A DNA stretch of 64,000 bases from Ziziphus jujuba (Eukaryota; Streptophyta; Magnoliopsida; Rosales; Rhamnaceae): assembly GCF_031755915.1 (NCBI RefSeq), contig NC_083384.1, positions 23,081,001 through 23,145,000 of the forward strand, in the 5' to 3' direction. Below the pieces are notes generated by a model. It did not search any database and was not told the DNA's origin. It worked only from the letters and a program-made list of their open reading frames with translations. A program made the position numbers and the translations under genes. Positions within the stretch are counted from its first letter, which is position 1; each line of letters begins with the position of its first letter. Of this stretch, positions 1-11,009 are shown piece after piece.

Positions 1-185
1 TTACTTAATGGAAATTTGAAAATTTAGGGGAGATTATTTGCTAACTTTAAAAAGTGTAATTTTTGCCATTAAAATTGGTTAGGACTTGGTTAGAGGTTGA
101 GGTCATTCCATTAAAATCTGAACTTAATTGAGATCCGAACTAGTATAATACGGGTTTAGGCTCGAGTCGACCTAGGTTCGTATCA
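1..185 (+). repeat. Ty3/gypsy LTR, 3' part (copy A)
   Basis: The last ~130 bases match the 3' ends of two further LTRs ending at 2120 and 4770: same order of 'aacttaat..gatcc', 'taatac..gtttag', 'cctaggttcgtatca'. It ends in TATCA but is not followed by a primer-binding site, so it is best read as the 3' LTR of an element lying mostly left of the window. The element boundary is clear; the family identity rests on the downstream copies. Confidence 0.65.
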
Positions 186-625
186 ATACAAACAATATAA
201 TTTCTCAAATCATAAATAATTCAATAATGAATAAAATTTATATATGAGAATCTTTAAATATCAAATTAGCATTCAAACTAAAAAATAAGTAAAGTAATTA
301 TTTTTTTTAAACATAAACAATTTATCTGACAAAAATTTCATAAATCATCATATACATATATGTACATATATATATGTGCCAAATCTAAAATTTATATTAA
401 ACAATCAACAACCAGAAATTATAATTTTAAAATATACCACTCACACTTAATTAATAACATGTATTTATATAGAGAGAGAGTGAAATAATCAATCCAAGTC
501 ATTAGAACATTAAAAAGTCATTCATCTATATATGTATATATAAATAGTAATACTACTTAACTCCAAAACCAACCCAAATAAAAAAAAATACAAACAATTA
601 GCTTTGCAAATTCACATTTGTACGT

Positions 626-657
<32 letters not shown>

Positions 658-1020
658 TTAATCTAACAATGCACAGATGCCATATTGAAGTTCAAATTTT
701 AAGAGTAAATACTTTATAACTCTAAATCATGATCTAAGAAATGACATACCTATCACCTTTAAGTAACTTGTACACACACACACACACAAATAGATAAGCT
801 TAGTTAGAAAAAGCCACATTAAAAATTTAAAGTCAAAATAGTAATAATTAAATATTTAATTATATCAATTTACTTTAGAAAAATTGAACCACTTTTAAAT
901 CAACTAAAAAATGGCATGCTGACATTGAAAATAAAACTAATTAAACAAAAACATATCAATCTTCAATTTATAGGGATTCATAAAATGATGATAATCCACC
1001 AGTGCAAATATTTACTTGTT
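186..1020. other. AT-rich intergenic DNA with AC microsatellites
   Basis: No coding pattern on either strand. It contains CA/AC dinucleotide runs at about 629-652 and 772-787 and short AT-rich microsatellite tracts. It separates LTR copy A from the truncated pol end that starts near 1021. Confidence 0.6.
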
Positions 1021-1441
1021 GGGGTGCTGATCCTATACAGCTGAAGATTGGACTAATTACTAGGGTACAAGCTAAGAGGTTTAAGGAGTTTCATACAAAG
1101 AGTAATTAATTCTCAAGAAGTAATTAATTCTCAAGAAGGCATGATTATACCAGAAGATTTTAAGCTCGTGCTAAGCATCTAGGTTTTGAAGGTAGAAATG
1201 GACCCAAGAAGCTGTTTCGACGCATTTGAGGACTCCAGGAAGCAAATGGCGAGTTTTTTTACTTGTGAGCATGTTTGAGCTCACCAAGAGGTCACAAATC
1301 ATGTCAAGGCAGAAGCAAGGGCACCCAAGCATGACTCATGGCGTCCAAGCTTCCAAGATTGGCCAGTTTTGCATAATAGACGCTGGTAAATGGTTTTTCT
1401 TGTATTCCCAACAATCTTTATCATTCCAATCAATGGAAACG
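1021..1441 (+). pseudogene. Ty3/gypsy pol C-terminus and 3' UTR (truncated)
   Basis: Reading from about 1027 the + strand gives a tail with the motif LITRVQAKRFKE, the conserved C-terminal signature of plant Ty3/gypsy polyproteins. The same tail recurs at 3690-3760 as LITRAQAKRFR. It is followed by non-coding 3' UTR and an LTR beginning at 1442. The rest of the element upstream is missing, so this is a 5'-truncated copy. Confidence 0.6.
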
Positions 1442-2120
1442 TGTGGAAACCAGTTCTAATCCTATTAGGCATCTTGCATGGCATATTGGATCAGACTTGG
1501 AGCCTAAATTAGCAGGAGATTGGATAATGATAGCTTATTTAGAAAGCTAGTCAAGTACTTTCCAAATCTAGAATTTGACTTTTTATATTAGGAAATAACC
1601 TTTTATTTTTAGTTTGTTTAATTATTTGCTGGAAAAATTAATTTAGGAAGGTTGACTTTAATATTTTTGATTTTAAATTAATTAAATCCTATTTCAAAAT
1701 TAAGAAATTAATGAATACAAATTAGATTAGGAAAGTCTTAGCAAAATCGACAACTAGATTGCTTTATCTTATTGGCCGGTTTTTACCTAATGTACTAAGG
1801 ATTTTATTTTCATAACTCTAGCCTATTGAAAGACTTTATTTCTTAATATGATGGAGATCATCATTCATTCAGAAAAATTACGTGTGAGAGAGACTTCTAT
1901 TTGTTCTTTTAGAACACCTAGAACACCAAATAGAGAATGAGTGTTCTAGCTTGACTTATCAATAGAACTTTCCATAACCTATTGCGGCTTCTTTGATCTA
2001 TACCAAGGTTTCTAATCATAGGTTGATTAAGGGTCAAGTTGTTCATTAGAATCTAAACTTAATTTCGATCCAGGCTAATTTAATACAAGTTTAGGAGCAA
2101 GTCGATCTAGGTTCGTATCA
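1442..2120 (+). repeat. Ty3/gypsy LTR (copy B)
   Basis: It starts TGTGGAAAC and ends GTTCGTATCA (TG...CA), 679 bp. It is colinear along its length with LTR copy C (4099-4770): both have the same start, the same 'ctattg..gg..tctttgatctataccaaggtttctaatca' type block and the same end. It is immediately followed by a primer-binding site. No reliable target-site duplication is visible because the flanks are other element sequences. Confidence 0.75.
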
Positions 2121-2122
2121 TT

Positions 2123-2138
2123 TGGTATTAGAGCCAGG
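2123..2138 (+). promoter_or_regulatory. Primer-binding site, tRNA-iMet type
   Basis: TGGTATTAGAGCCAGG lies two bases after the LTR end. It differs by one C-to-T change from the sequence complementary to the 3' end of plant initiator tRNA-Met (TGGTATCAGAGCC...), the usual primer for plant LTR elements. Confidence 0.8.
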
Positions 2139-4098
2139 TGTGATCTATCTTAATTGCTTTGTTTTATTTTTGTGGTATTCTACAATTTTAACATTAGCTT
2201 AAGTCTGCTTCTATCCATACATGTTCTACATCTATAAAATAAATAAATAAATCATTCTTCTTCACCACAGCCGGATTAGGTTTTTCTTTTTGTTTAGCTA
2301 AATTGTTTTGTTTATTATTTGGTGGTTGGTTTTGCATCTTAGTTCTTGATAATTTGGTTTATTGTTGATTATTTCTTTGCTGATTTTAATCATAATTAGT
2401 TGCATTCATATTTATTTTGGGGAAAAAAAAGATTTTTGAAAACATATTGCAGAAACCCTAAAATTTTGCAATTTGTTTTGCTTGGAAGATATAATCGGAT
2501 TTGAGAATTTGTTTAGCATTGAAGGTTGCAATTTTGTGGTGATTTTGCTGCTGGAAATTGTGTTGATATTATTTTGCCTGTGATAAAAAAAAAAAGAAAA
2601 AAAAGAAAAAAAGAAGCGAAAATTAAGAAAAACAATTATGCAAGAGTGCCGGTTTTGAGAAGTTGTTAAATTGAGTTTGGTTTAGATTTGGAAATTCAAT
2701 GTAATTGTTGGAGTAGCTGTTTATTCATTCAATATTTATTGCTAGCTATCGGAATAATTTGTGCTAATTAATTGGATTAAAAACTAGTTTTAAGGATTTG
2801 AGACAGACTTAATTACAAGAACTACAACCAACAACTATCTCATTTTTTGTTCAAATTGTGTTCTAGTTAACTGTTTGAATCCTTATCTAAATTCTATCCT
2901 TGAAATTTTGATCTCCTAATATTATGGTTTATTTCCTTATTGAACCCAAAAAATTCCTTATTACTTTCCTTGTTGTTGGATAGTAAAGCCGAGAGTTAGG
3001 TTTTGTAATTCACTTATAATTTACTTGTTTCTTGCTTCTGCTTTATAGATAGGTTTACTTATAGCATACTTGTGATCTAGCTGTTAGTTTTAAGTGTGTT
3101 TTACTAGAACTTTGAGATAATCTATTAAGTGGAAAAAGGCAAGAGAGTATGAGGTTATAAGAAGGTTAAAAGCTGAAACTAGTGTGAAACACGAGTGAAC
3201 AAGACCTTGTTTGAGTGATACACGTAAGGGAGTGAACTTGGTAAGTTTTCTTGTAATATTTCACTAATATGATAGATCCAAAAACGAGAAGAGGAAGTGA
3301 AGCATTAAAAGCATTTGAAAAGGAATACGTAGGGTAAAAGGGGAATCTAGAGCATCAGGTAGTTCTACAGGACTTACTAACATGCAGGTAGTATTGGAGC
3401 AGTTGCAAAGAATGAATGCCAGGTTTGATCAAATCGAACCAAGGATGGATAGGTTTGAGAACTCACAAATAAGGACGAACCCTAGGATGGAACCATAGGG
3501 AGGACATGGTCGAGGTAGAGTAGGCCGCAGATGTTATCGGGAGGAATTTGAAGATGGGGACTTTGAGGACAATTTTAAGGAGGAGCATCAAGACATATAT
3601 GCTCTCCAAGGAAGACAAACCCATGGCAGACAAAACAGGGATGATGATGAGAACCCGCCCAAGCTTGCACAACCGACAACCCTCTAGGGTACTGACTCGA
3701 TACGAATGAAAACTGAACTAATCACTAGAGCTCAAGCTAAGAGGTTTAGGAATCACCTTTCTGCCTTATCCAAGGAATAACTCATTCTTAATAGGGATTG
3801 TCCATTCCTGAAGAACCAAGACCTATTTTGAGCGTACAAGTGGTGGAAGTCGATACGGGCTCGGGTAGCAGTTTTGGTACTCTTAAGGTGTCCGAGCAGC
3901 ATGAAATGAGTCCAATGCTTCATGGATTCAATACATATGTCTAAGAGGTCATGGAATCAAGTCAAGGCAGCTTCAAAGGCACACAAAAAGGGCTTGTGCA
4001 CATGGGTTGAAGAAGTGGCCGGATTTTGCTGTTTTCTCGCTAGCTTTACTGTATTTTACTGAGTTGGTTTTTTCTCTTTCTTCCAAGCAGGGGCAACG
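2139..4098 (+). pseudogene. Deleted gypsy internal region: leader, gag start, pol tail
   Basis: A leader of about 1.1 kb precedes a degenerate gag start near 3271 (MIDPKTRRGSEAL..., then stops). The block at 3385-3480 aligns with the gag coiled-coil-like segment of the longer copy at 6005-6100 (..QLQRMDAQFD..). The gag stretch around 3540-3655 (EDNFKEEH.., RDDDENPP) then runs straight into the pol C-terminal motif LITRAQAKRFR at 3715-3750. The whole protease-RT-RNase H-integrase portion is therefore absent. With LTRs B and C this forms a ~3.3-kb non-autonomous deletion derivative. Internal stops show it is not translated as one protein. Confidence 0.6.
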
Positions 4099-4770
4099 TG
4101 TGGGACTCCATAATAAGCTTATTTGGCATCCTAAAAAGATATTGAAGCTGATTTGGAGCTCAATTTGGTGAAAAATTGGTCAAAGTCAACTTAGTCAAAA
4201 AACTAATATTTTAGTTTCCTAATTTGATTCTACTTTTTATTTTAGAAAATTACCAATACTTTTTGGATTTTTATTTATTTATTTGCTGGAAAAAAATTTA
4301 GGAAATTTATTATTTTATTATTTTCATTGTAAATTAATTAATTCCTAATTCAAAATAAAGGAATTAATTAATCCAAATTAGATTACGAAAGGAGTAGATT
4401 TTCGGCCATAATAGAATTCTACAAGTCATGGCTGGTTTTTCTCTTTAATTTTTAGGGTTTTATTTTGTTTCTTTTAGCCTATATAAGGGTTTTTTTTTTA
4501 GAAAGAATACATGATTAATAATATACAGAAAATTATTTGTGAGATTGAATTCTCTTTGTTCTTTTGAACACCTAAAACACTATTAGTGAATAAGTGTTTT
4601 AGTTTGACTAATCAATAGGCCTTCCATCACCTATTGTGGCGTCTTTATTATATACCAAGGTTTCTAATCACAGGTTGGTTAGGGGTCAAAGTAACCATCA
4701 GAACTTGAACATAATTAGATCCGAGCTAATATAATACGGGTTTAGACACAGGTCATCCTAGGTTCATATC
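4099..4770 (+). repeat. Ty3/gypsy LTR (copy C), shared by two element bodies
   Basis: 672 bp, starting TGTGGGACTCC after a gggcaacg purine-rich tract and ending TTCATATC. It is the 3' LTR of the deleted copy on its left and serves as the 5' LTR of the gag-pol copy on its right, because a primer-binding site (TGGTATCAAAGCC, 4774-4786) and a second leader follow directly. Confidence 0.75.
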
Positions 4771-4773
4771 TTT

Positions 4774-4786
4774 TGGTATCAAAGCC
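4774..4786 (+). promoter_or_regulatory. Primer-binding site, tRNA-iMet type (second)
   Basis: TGGTATCAAAGCC follows LTR copy C and differs by one G-to-A change from the usual iMet-complementary site. Confidence 0.75.
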
Positions 4787-5893
4787 GAATTTTGTTCAGG
4801 TTTGATCTATATTTATTTGCTTTATTTGTTTTTTTGTTAATATGCAATTTTGGCATTAGGTTAAGGTTACTTCTATCATCATACACGTTCTGCATATTTA
4901 AAAAAAAAAAAATCATTCCTAGTTGAATTAGGATTTCCTAGTTTCATTGTATTTTTGCTTCCTAGTTTGTTGGTTGTCTTTTATCATTGTTCTTGTTAAA
5001 TTGGTTTTTTTTTTTTTTTCTTGACTGTTTTAGTCTTAAATATTTGCATTCATATATTCCAAAAAAAAAAAAACCAAACAAATATTAAAAAAACAAAAAA
5101 CTGCACATTTTTATTCCTATTGTTGGAGGCCACGGGTTTGGTGAGTTTTTGGTGTTGGAATTGCAAATTTTGGTGTTGATTCTTGCTACTGCATTTTTTT
5201 TATGTTCTGTGAGTGAAAAAAAAGAAAGGAAGAAGAAAAAGTTGAATAAAAAAAAATTTCCGTTTGTTGGAGTTTGATTTGTTTACTAGAAATTGGAGCT
5301 GCTATTTTGTTCGTTATTTATTCAATATTTGGAGTTGTTGGAGAATTATTTTTGTTGCTGGATATTTGAATTTTGGGTGTTTGAATTATTTGGATTAAAA
5401 TTAGTTAAAGGATTTGATACAAAACTTGAATTACAAGAACAACAACCAACACTATTCTAAATTTTTGTTCAAATTGATTCTTGTTCGTGTTTGAAATTCT
5501 TTTTCTAAAATTTTATTCTTGAATCTTTAATTTCTTACCATCTATTCCAATTCTTGTTAATTCCAAAAGTTTCTTGTTAATTTGCCTTATTTTGCATAGA
5601 AAGCCTGAAAACTAAGTTTTGTTAATTCATTCGGTATTGCTTACTTTTTGCTACTGTTTTGTTGGTAAGTTTAATTAAAATATACTTATGATCTAATTGC
5701 TATTTTTGGGGTGTTTTAATTAGAACTTTGAGATAATTCATTGAGTGGAAAAAGGCAAGAGTGTGTGAGCTTAAAAGAGGGTAAAAGCCGAAACTAGTGT
5801 GAAAACACGAGTGTCGAGACCTTAATTGAGTGAAACATGTAAGAGAGTGATATTTGGTGAGAATTTATTTTATTTTGTATTATTTATAATAAC
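4787..5893 (+). other. Gypsy untranslated leader
   Basis: Non-coding leader between primer-binding site and gag, colinear with 2139-3270 (both carry the block 'gagataat..attgagtggaaaaaggcaagag'). It is rich in poly-A and poly-T runs. No gene is seen in it. Confidence 0.6.
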
Positions 5894-7070
5894 ATGGCAG
5901 ATTCAAGGATGAGGAGACGAGATCCACCTTTAAGAATTAATGAGGAAAAATCCATAGGATTCCAGGGTGGTTCCCGAGCTATGAGGAATGGTCAGCAAAC
6001 GAACATGAGGGCTATATTGCAGCAATTGCAGCGGATGGATGCCCAATTTGATAGCATAGATCAAAGGATGGATAGGATAGAAACATCACAAGGAGGGCTG
6101 AATATAAGGATAGATGCTCATGGAGGTCGAGGTCGAGATCGAGGTCAAGGAGGCTGAGGGCAACCAAGAGAAAAATTTGGGGGAAGTAACTTTGGAGATG
6201 ACTTGGATGATGAAATTTTTGAACCTTAAGAAAGGCCAATCTGTGGGAGACCAGCAAGGAATGAAGATGATGATCTTGGCAATATCAAGGTAAACATTCC
6301 ACCTTTCATGGGAAAAAGTGATCCGGAGACATATTTGGAATGGGAGGAGAGAATGGAGATGATTTTTTATTCTCATAATTATTCAGAGGCCAAGAAGGTG
6401 AAGTTAGCAGCAATAGAGTTTGGTCATTATACACTCCAATGGTGGACCAATGAGCAAAACAACTGAAAGAGAGTTGGTGATGACTTGATCACTACATGGC
6501 GACAAATGAGAGGAGCCATTAGGAAGTGATTCGTACCATCACATTATCATAGGTTGCTGCGTCTAAGGCTTCAATCTTTATTGTAAAGAAGTAGGTCCGT
6601 GGAGGATTATTACAAGGAGATGGAGATGCTTATGATGAGCTTAAGCATGAATGAGGATAGAGAAGCAACCATGGCAAGATTCCTTGGTGGTTTGAATCAT
6701 GAGATAGCCAATCAACTAGAATTGCAACAATATATGGAATTGGAAGAGATGTTGCATGTGGCTATTAAATTGGAGCATCAATTCAAGAGGAGGGGAGGCT
6801 CACTATTTGGAGGAGTTTCCAACAGCAGAAGATCAATTCCAAGTGGCTGGAGGAACAATCCTACCTATGAAAGCAAGCCAAAGCAGAAGGTGGGAGAAGA
6901 AAGCACCAATCGGCCAAAAAACGAGCCTAAAGCCGAATCTGTCCAAGCACATAAAAATGAGGTAAAATATAATCCTAAACCTTCAAGATCAAGAGAAATT
7001 ATTTGTTTTTAAGTGCTAGGAATGAGGACACATCTCTAGCCAATGCCGGAATAGAAAGATCATGGTGTTG
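5894..7070 (+). pseudogene. Ty3/gypsy gag, nonsense-riddled
   Basis: Gag normally forms the particle shell and binds RNA. One frame can be followed from the ATG at 5894 through 7012 despite at least five in-frame stops. It shows an N-terminal Q/D-rich helix, then a retrotransposon gag core (IPPFMGKSDPETYLEWEERM; FLGGLNHEIANQLELQQY) and a basic tail. The CCHC zinc knuckle (CFKC..GHISSQC) lies at about 7003-7045 but is reached only after a one-base frameshift and also carries stops. Most stops sit where CAA, CAG or CGA is expected. The copy cannot make a full Gag. Confidence 0.85.
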
Positions 7071-7930
7071 AAGGGTAATGGTGAGCTAGAATCGGAAAGT
7101 GAGGAAAGTGGTGATGAAACCAAGCAAGAGGGGGAGGAAGAGCTTGAAGGTGAGGCTGAAACTTTGAATGCTTCCCATGCTAAATTAAGCTTCGTTTCTA
7201 GGAGAGTACTGGCTACATAAAAAGATGAGGATGAAATTCAAAGAGAGAACATCTTCCACATCCGATGTGAAATCTAAGGTAAGATTTGTAGCATGATTAT
7301 TGATAGTGGGAGTTGTACCAATGTAATTAGTAACATTGTGGTTAATAAATTATGCTTAACAACTATTGAACATCCAGAACCATATAGATTACAATAGCTT
7401 AACGATAGTGATGAGATGAAATTTAATAAACAAGCCAAAGTAAAATTCAGCATTGATAAATATGTAGATGCGGTCTTATGTGATGTTGTGCCTATGCATG
7501 CGGGACATATTTTACTTGGTAGACCTTGGCAATTCAATAGAGTGCTATTCATTATGGTAGAGAGAATAGTATTGTTTTTATATTTAAAGGTAAAAAGGTC
7601 AAGCTGGAGGCATTAACTCCTAAAAAGGTGTACAAAGATCAAATACAAATACAACAAAGGAGGGTGGTCGAACAACTCAGGGAGAGAACTAGCATGGCCC
7701 CCACAGCAACAACACCCATCCAAAGAGTCCAAGTCATGTTAGACCAACCAGGTAAGTGTTCTAAGACCCAACTTGAGTAGAAAAACCAAGAGAAAGCCGA
7801 AATTGGGGCCAAAAAAAAAAAAAAGAGAAACCCGAGAGCTATAGTAAGAAACCCGAGAGTGAGGAAAGTTATGTGGTGGCCGAGAGAGAGAGAGAGGGAA
7901 AGAAAGGAAAGAAAGGAAAAATAAAAAAAA
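7071..7930 (+). pseudogene. Ty3/gypsy aspartic protease region
   Basis: The retroviral-type aspartic protease that matures Gag-Pol. The catalytic motif IIDSGSCTNVIS is at about 7296-7331, and the second signature HILLGRPWQFNR is at 7503-7538. Stops occur at 7218, 7275 and 7395, and the frame slips near 7550 and returns by about 7930 after a low-complexity, purine-rich linker with GA repeats. The active-site triad DSG is intact, but the protein is not continuous. Confidence 0.75.
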
Positions 7931-7934
7931 TTAT

Positions 7935-9269
7935 TTGAGTTTTAGGGATGTAAATAAAGCAATCTTGAGTAAGAAACCATTGCTGGTCATGATTTATAAA
8001 GACAATTATTCTAATGATCAAGCTAACCTTGAAAAACTTGAATTGCCAAGTTCAATACTTTCTCTTTTGCAAGATTTTGAAGATGTCTTTCGGGATGAAA
8101 TTCCAAAGGAATTACCACCAATTAGAGGGATTGAACATCAAATTGACTTTGTTGCAGGGTCTGCCATACCAAATAGACCTGCATATAGAAGCAATCCCGA
8201 AGAAACAAAGGAGCTACAAAAATAGGTAAGTGAGTTACTTGATAAAGGTTATATTCATGACAGTATGAGTCCATGTGTTGTTCCTATTTTATTAGTGCTT
8301 AAACAATATGGTTCTTGGAGAATGTGTGTTAATTGTAGGGCTATAAATAACACCATTAAATATAAACATCCAATTTCTAGATTAGATGATATGCTTGATG
8401 AATTGCATGGTGCTTGCATGTTCACTAAAATTGATCTTAAAAGTGGATACCATTAAATTAGGATGAAAGAAGGTGATGAATGGAAGACCGTATTTAAGAC
8501 TAAATATGGGATGTCTGAATGGTTAGTCATGCCTTTTGATTTAACTAATGCACCTAGTACTTTTATGAGGCTTATGAATCATGTTATGCATCCATTTATT
8601 GGTAAATTTGTGGTTGTGTACTTTGATGACATTTTAGTGTATAGCCGAAACTTAGATGAGCATGTAGACCATCTTAGGCAAGTTTTAAATGTCCTTAGGA
8701 AAGAAAGGTTGTTTGCTAACATGAAAAAGTGTGACTTTTGTAAAGATGAGCTTGTTTTCCTTGGATTTGTAGTAAGTGCTGCAGGAATCAAAGTTGATCA
8801 ATCTAAAGTTTAAGCAATCAAGGAGTGCCCGACACCAACCACTAGCACTCAAGTGAGGAGCTTTCATGGTTTGGCAAGTTTTTACCAAAGATTTGTCAAG
8901 GACTTTAGCACCATTGCAGTACTTTTCAATGAAGTTGTAAAGAAGAATGTTGGCTTTAAATGGGGGAAAATACAAGAAAAATCTTTTAATTTGTTAAAAG
9001 AAAAATTATGTAATGCACCTTTATTAGTTTTGCCAAATTTTTCTAAGACTTTTGAAATTGAATATGATGCTTCGGGTGTAGGTATTGGAGCTGTATTAAT
9101 GCAAGAAGGAAGACCCATAGCCTAATTTAATAAGAAATTAAATGGAGCTGTACTAAACTACCCGACATATGACAAGGACATGTATGCTTTGGTGAGGGCT
9201 TTGGAAACATGACAGCACTACCTCATGCCAAAAGAATTTGTGATTCATATAGATCATGAATCTTTGAAG
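7935..9269 (+). pseudogene. Ty3/gypsy reverse transcriptase-RNase H, broken
   Basis: All segments share one frame. Recognisable in order: the pre-RT segment FEDVFRDEIPKELPP; RT fingers ([14 protein letters not shown], where intact copies have a D-Y-R type motif); [10 protein letters not shown]; the catalytic box [11 protein letters not shown]; the thumb ([14 protein letters not shown]); and RNase H starting [16 protein letters not shown]. In-frame stops interrupt it at 8223, 8454, 8811, 9123 and about 9210. The RNase H stops short at HIDHESLK (9269), where copia sequence begins. The rest of RNase H and the integrase are missing. Confidence 0.9.
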
Positions 9270-11009
9270 GAGGAGCTTCTTGACCATGAAGATAATGCTC
9301 GGTTGGATGATGGAGAAGAAGAAACCAATGACAATGACAATGAAGAAAATGAAGATGATGAGGAGGATGCACTTGAGACCATTGGAGCCAAATTGGAGAT
9401 TGGAGATGGTGTCAGAGGAGAAAGGCCATTGTCCAAAATATATGAAAGGTGCAATGTTGCCTTGAGTGATCCTACCAATGCTCAAGAAGCTATGCAAAAG
9501 AAAGAGTGGATGGAGGCCATGCAAACCGAAATGGACATGATAGAAAAGAATGAAACTTGGTCTTTGGTTTCTAAACCTAAAAATAAGAAACCAATTGGTG
9601 TAATGTGGATCTTTAGGACCAAGTTCAACCCAGATGGAACAATATGCAAGCACAAGGCAAGGCTTGTGGCAAAAGGCTATGCACAACAAGCAGGTGTAGA
9701 TTATGGAGAGACGTTTGCATCGGTTGCAAGAATGGAGACCATAAGGCTCATCCTATCCATCTCGGCCTCAATGTCATGGAAGGTGTACCACCTTGATGTA
9801 AAGTCAGCTTTCTTGAATGGTGTGCTTCAAGAGGAGGTTTATGTCAAGCAACCCGAGGGCTTCATTGTTCAAGGACATGAGGACAAAGTCTACCATCTAC
9901 ACAAGGCACTTTACGGGTTAAAGCAAGCACCTAGGGCTTGGTATGGCAAGATTGATGGTTACTTGACCTACCAAGGCTTTAGGAGGAGTCCAAATGAGCC
10001 AACACTATACATAAGGAATGAAGAAGGCATGATTGTTATCTCACTCTATGTGGATGATTTGTTGGTCACGGGTGAAAATGAAAAGAATGTGGAAGTTTTA
10101 GAAAATGAACTTGAAAAAGAGTTTGACATGTCAAGCCTTGGTGAAATGAATTACTTCCTTGGAGTGGAAGTAATGCAATGCTCTAGGGGTATTTTCATAT
10201 CTCAAGAGAAATACATCAAAGTTCTTTTGAAAAAGTTCAACCTTGATGAATGCAAGCCAATGTCAACACCAATGAGCCAAGGAGACAAATACAAGAAGGA
10301 GGATGGCACACCAAAGGTAAACCCGACCCTATATAGAAGCATGATAGGAAGTTTGCTCTATGTATGTTCATCAAGACCGGATATTATGCATGCCACATGT
10401 GTTTTGTCTAAATATATGCAAGCACCATCCCAAAACCATTTTGTAGGTGCCAAAAGAATTCTTAGATACTTAAAAGGAACACAAGACTTTGGAGTTTGGT
10501 ATGATAGGCAAGATGTGATGAGATTAATGGCCTACTCGGATAGTGATTGGGCTGGATGCTTGGATGATATGAAGAGCACTTCAGGGTATCTTTTCTCACC
10601 TGGTAGTGGACCATTCTCATGGAATGCAAAGAAGCAAGCAACAACCGCTCAAAGCACCGCCGAAGCCGAGTACATTGCTTGCTCTTCATGTGCAAACCAA
10701 TGCATTTGGCTTAGAAAATTATTGGAGGACCTTAGTTATCCTCAAGAAGGTTCAAACATCATCAAATGTGACAACACTTCAGCCATATCAATAGCCAAGA
10801 ACCCCATTCAACATGGAAGGACAAAACACATACCGGTGAAGTATCACTCTTTTAGGGAGTTTGAAGAAAATGGAGAAGTAAGCTTGGAATATATCAAGAC
10901 CGAAGATAACCTTGCAGATTTCTTCACCAAGCCACTTCCAAAAGCAAGATTTGAGACCTTGAGGAAGCTTCTAAATATTTCAAGCAAGAACACCAAGGAG
11001 AAGTGTTGA
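9225..11009 (+). CDS. Ty1/copia RT-RNase H ORF fused to a gypsy tip (594 aa)
   Basis: An uninterrupted 594-aa frame. Residues 1-15 belong to gypsy RNase H. From about residue 16 the protein is the C-terminal part of a Ty1/copia Gag-Pol: an acidic linker, then PLSKIYERCNVAL, the RVT_2 domain with KARLVAKGYAQQ, the catalytic LYVDDLLVTG near residues 275-285, SMIGSLLYVCSSRPDI, then RNase H with DWAGCLDDMKSTSGY, AEAEYIA and the end motif NLADFFTKPLPKARF. Gag, protease, integrase and the 5' LTR are absent, so it is a truncated element despite the clean frame. The lack of stops contrasts with the decayed gypsy portion upstream. The stop overlaps the first bases of the 3' LTR. Confidence 0.9.
   Translation: MPKEFVIHIDHESLKEELLDHEDNARLDDGEEETNDNDNEENEDDEEDALETIGAKLEIGDGVRGERPLSKIYERCNVALSDPTNAQEAMQKKEWMEAMQTEMDMIEKNETWSLVSKPKNKKPIGVMWIFRTKFNPDGTICKHKARLVAKGYAQQAGVDYGETFASVARMETIRLILSISASMSWKVYHLDVKSAFLNGVLQEEVYVKQPEGFIVQGHEDKVYHLHKALYGLKQAPRAWYGKIDGYLTYQGFRRSPNEPTLYIRNEEGMIVISLYVDDLLVTGENEKNVEVLENELEKEFDMSSLGEMNYFLGVEVMQCSRGIFISQEKYIKVLLKKFNLDECKPMSTPMSQGDKYKKEDGTPKVNPTLYRSMIGSLLYVCSSRPDIMHATCVLSKYMQAPSQNHFVGAKRILRYLKGTQDFGVWYDRQDVMRLMAYSDSDWAGCLDDMKSTSGYLFSPGSGPFSWNAKKQATTAQSTAEAEYIACSSCANQCIWLRKLLEDLSYPQEGSNIIKCDNTSAISIAKNPIQHGRTKHIPVKYHSFREFEENGEVSLEYIKTEDNLADFFTKPLPKARFETLRKLLNISSKNTKEKC

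Noticed and set aside
1226..1459. 77-aa open frame
   Set aside because: Lies in the 3' untranslated part of the truncated gypsy copy and runs into its LTR; no recognisable domain.
9153..9689. 178-aa open frame on the - strand
   Set aside because: It is the antisense shadow of the copia linker and RT region; low-complexity hydrophobic composition.
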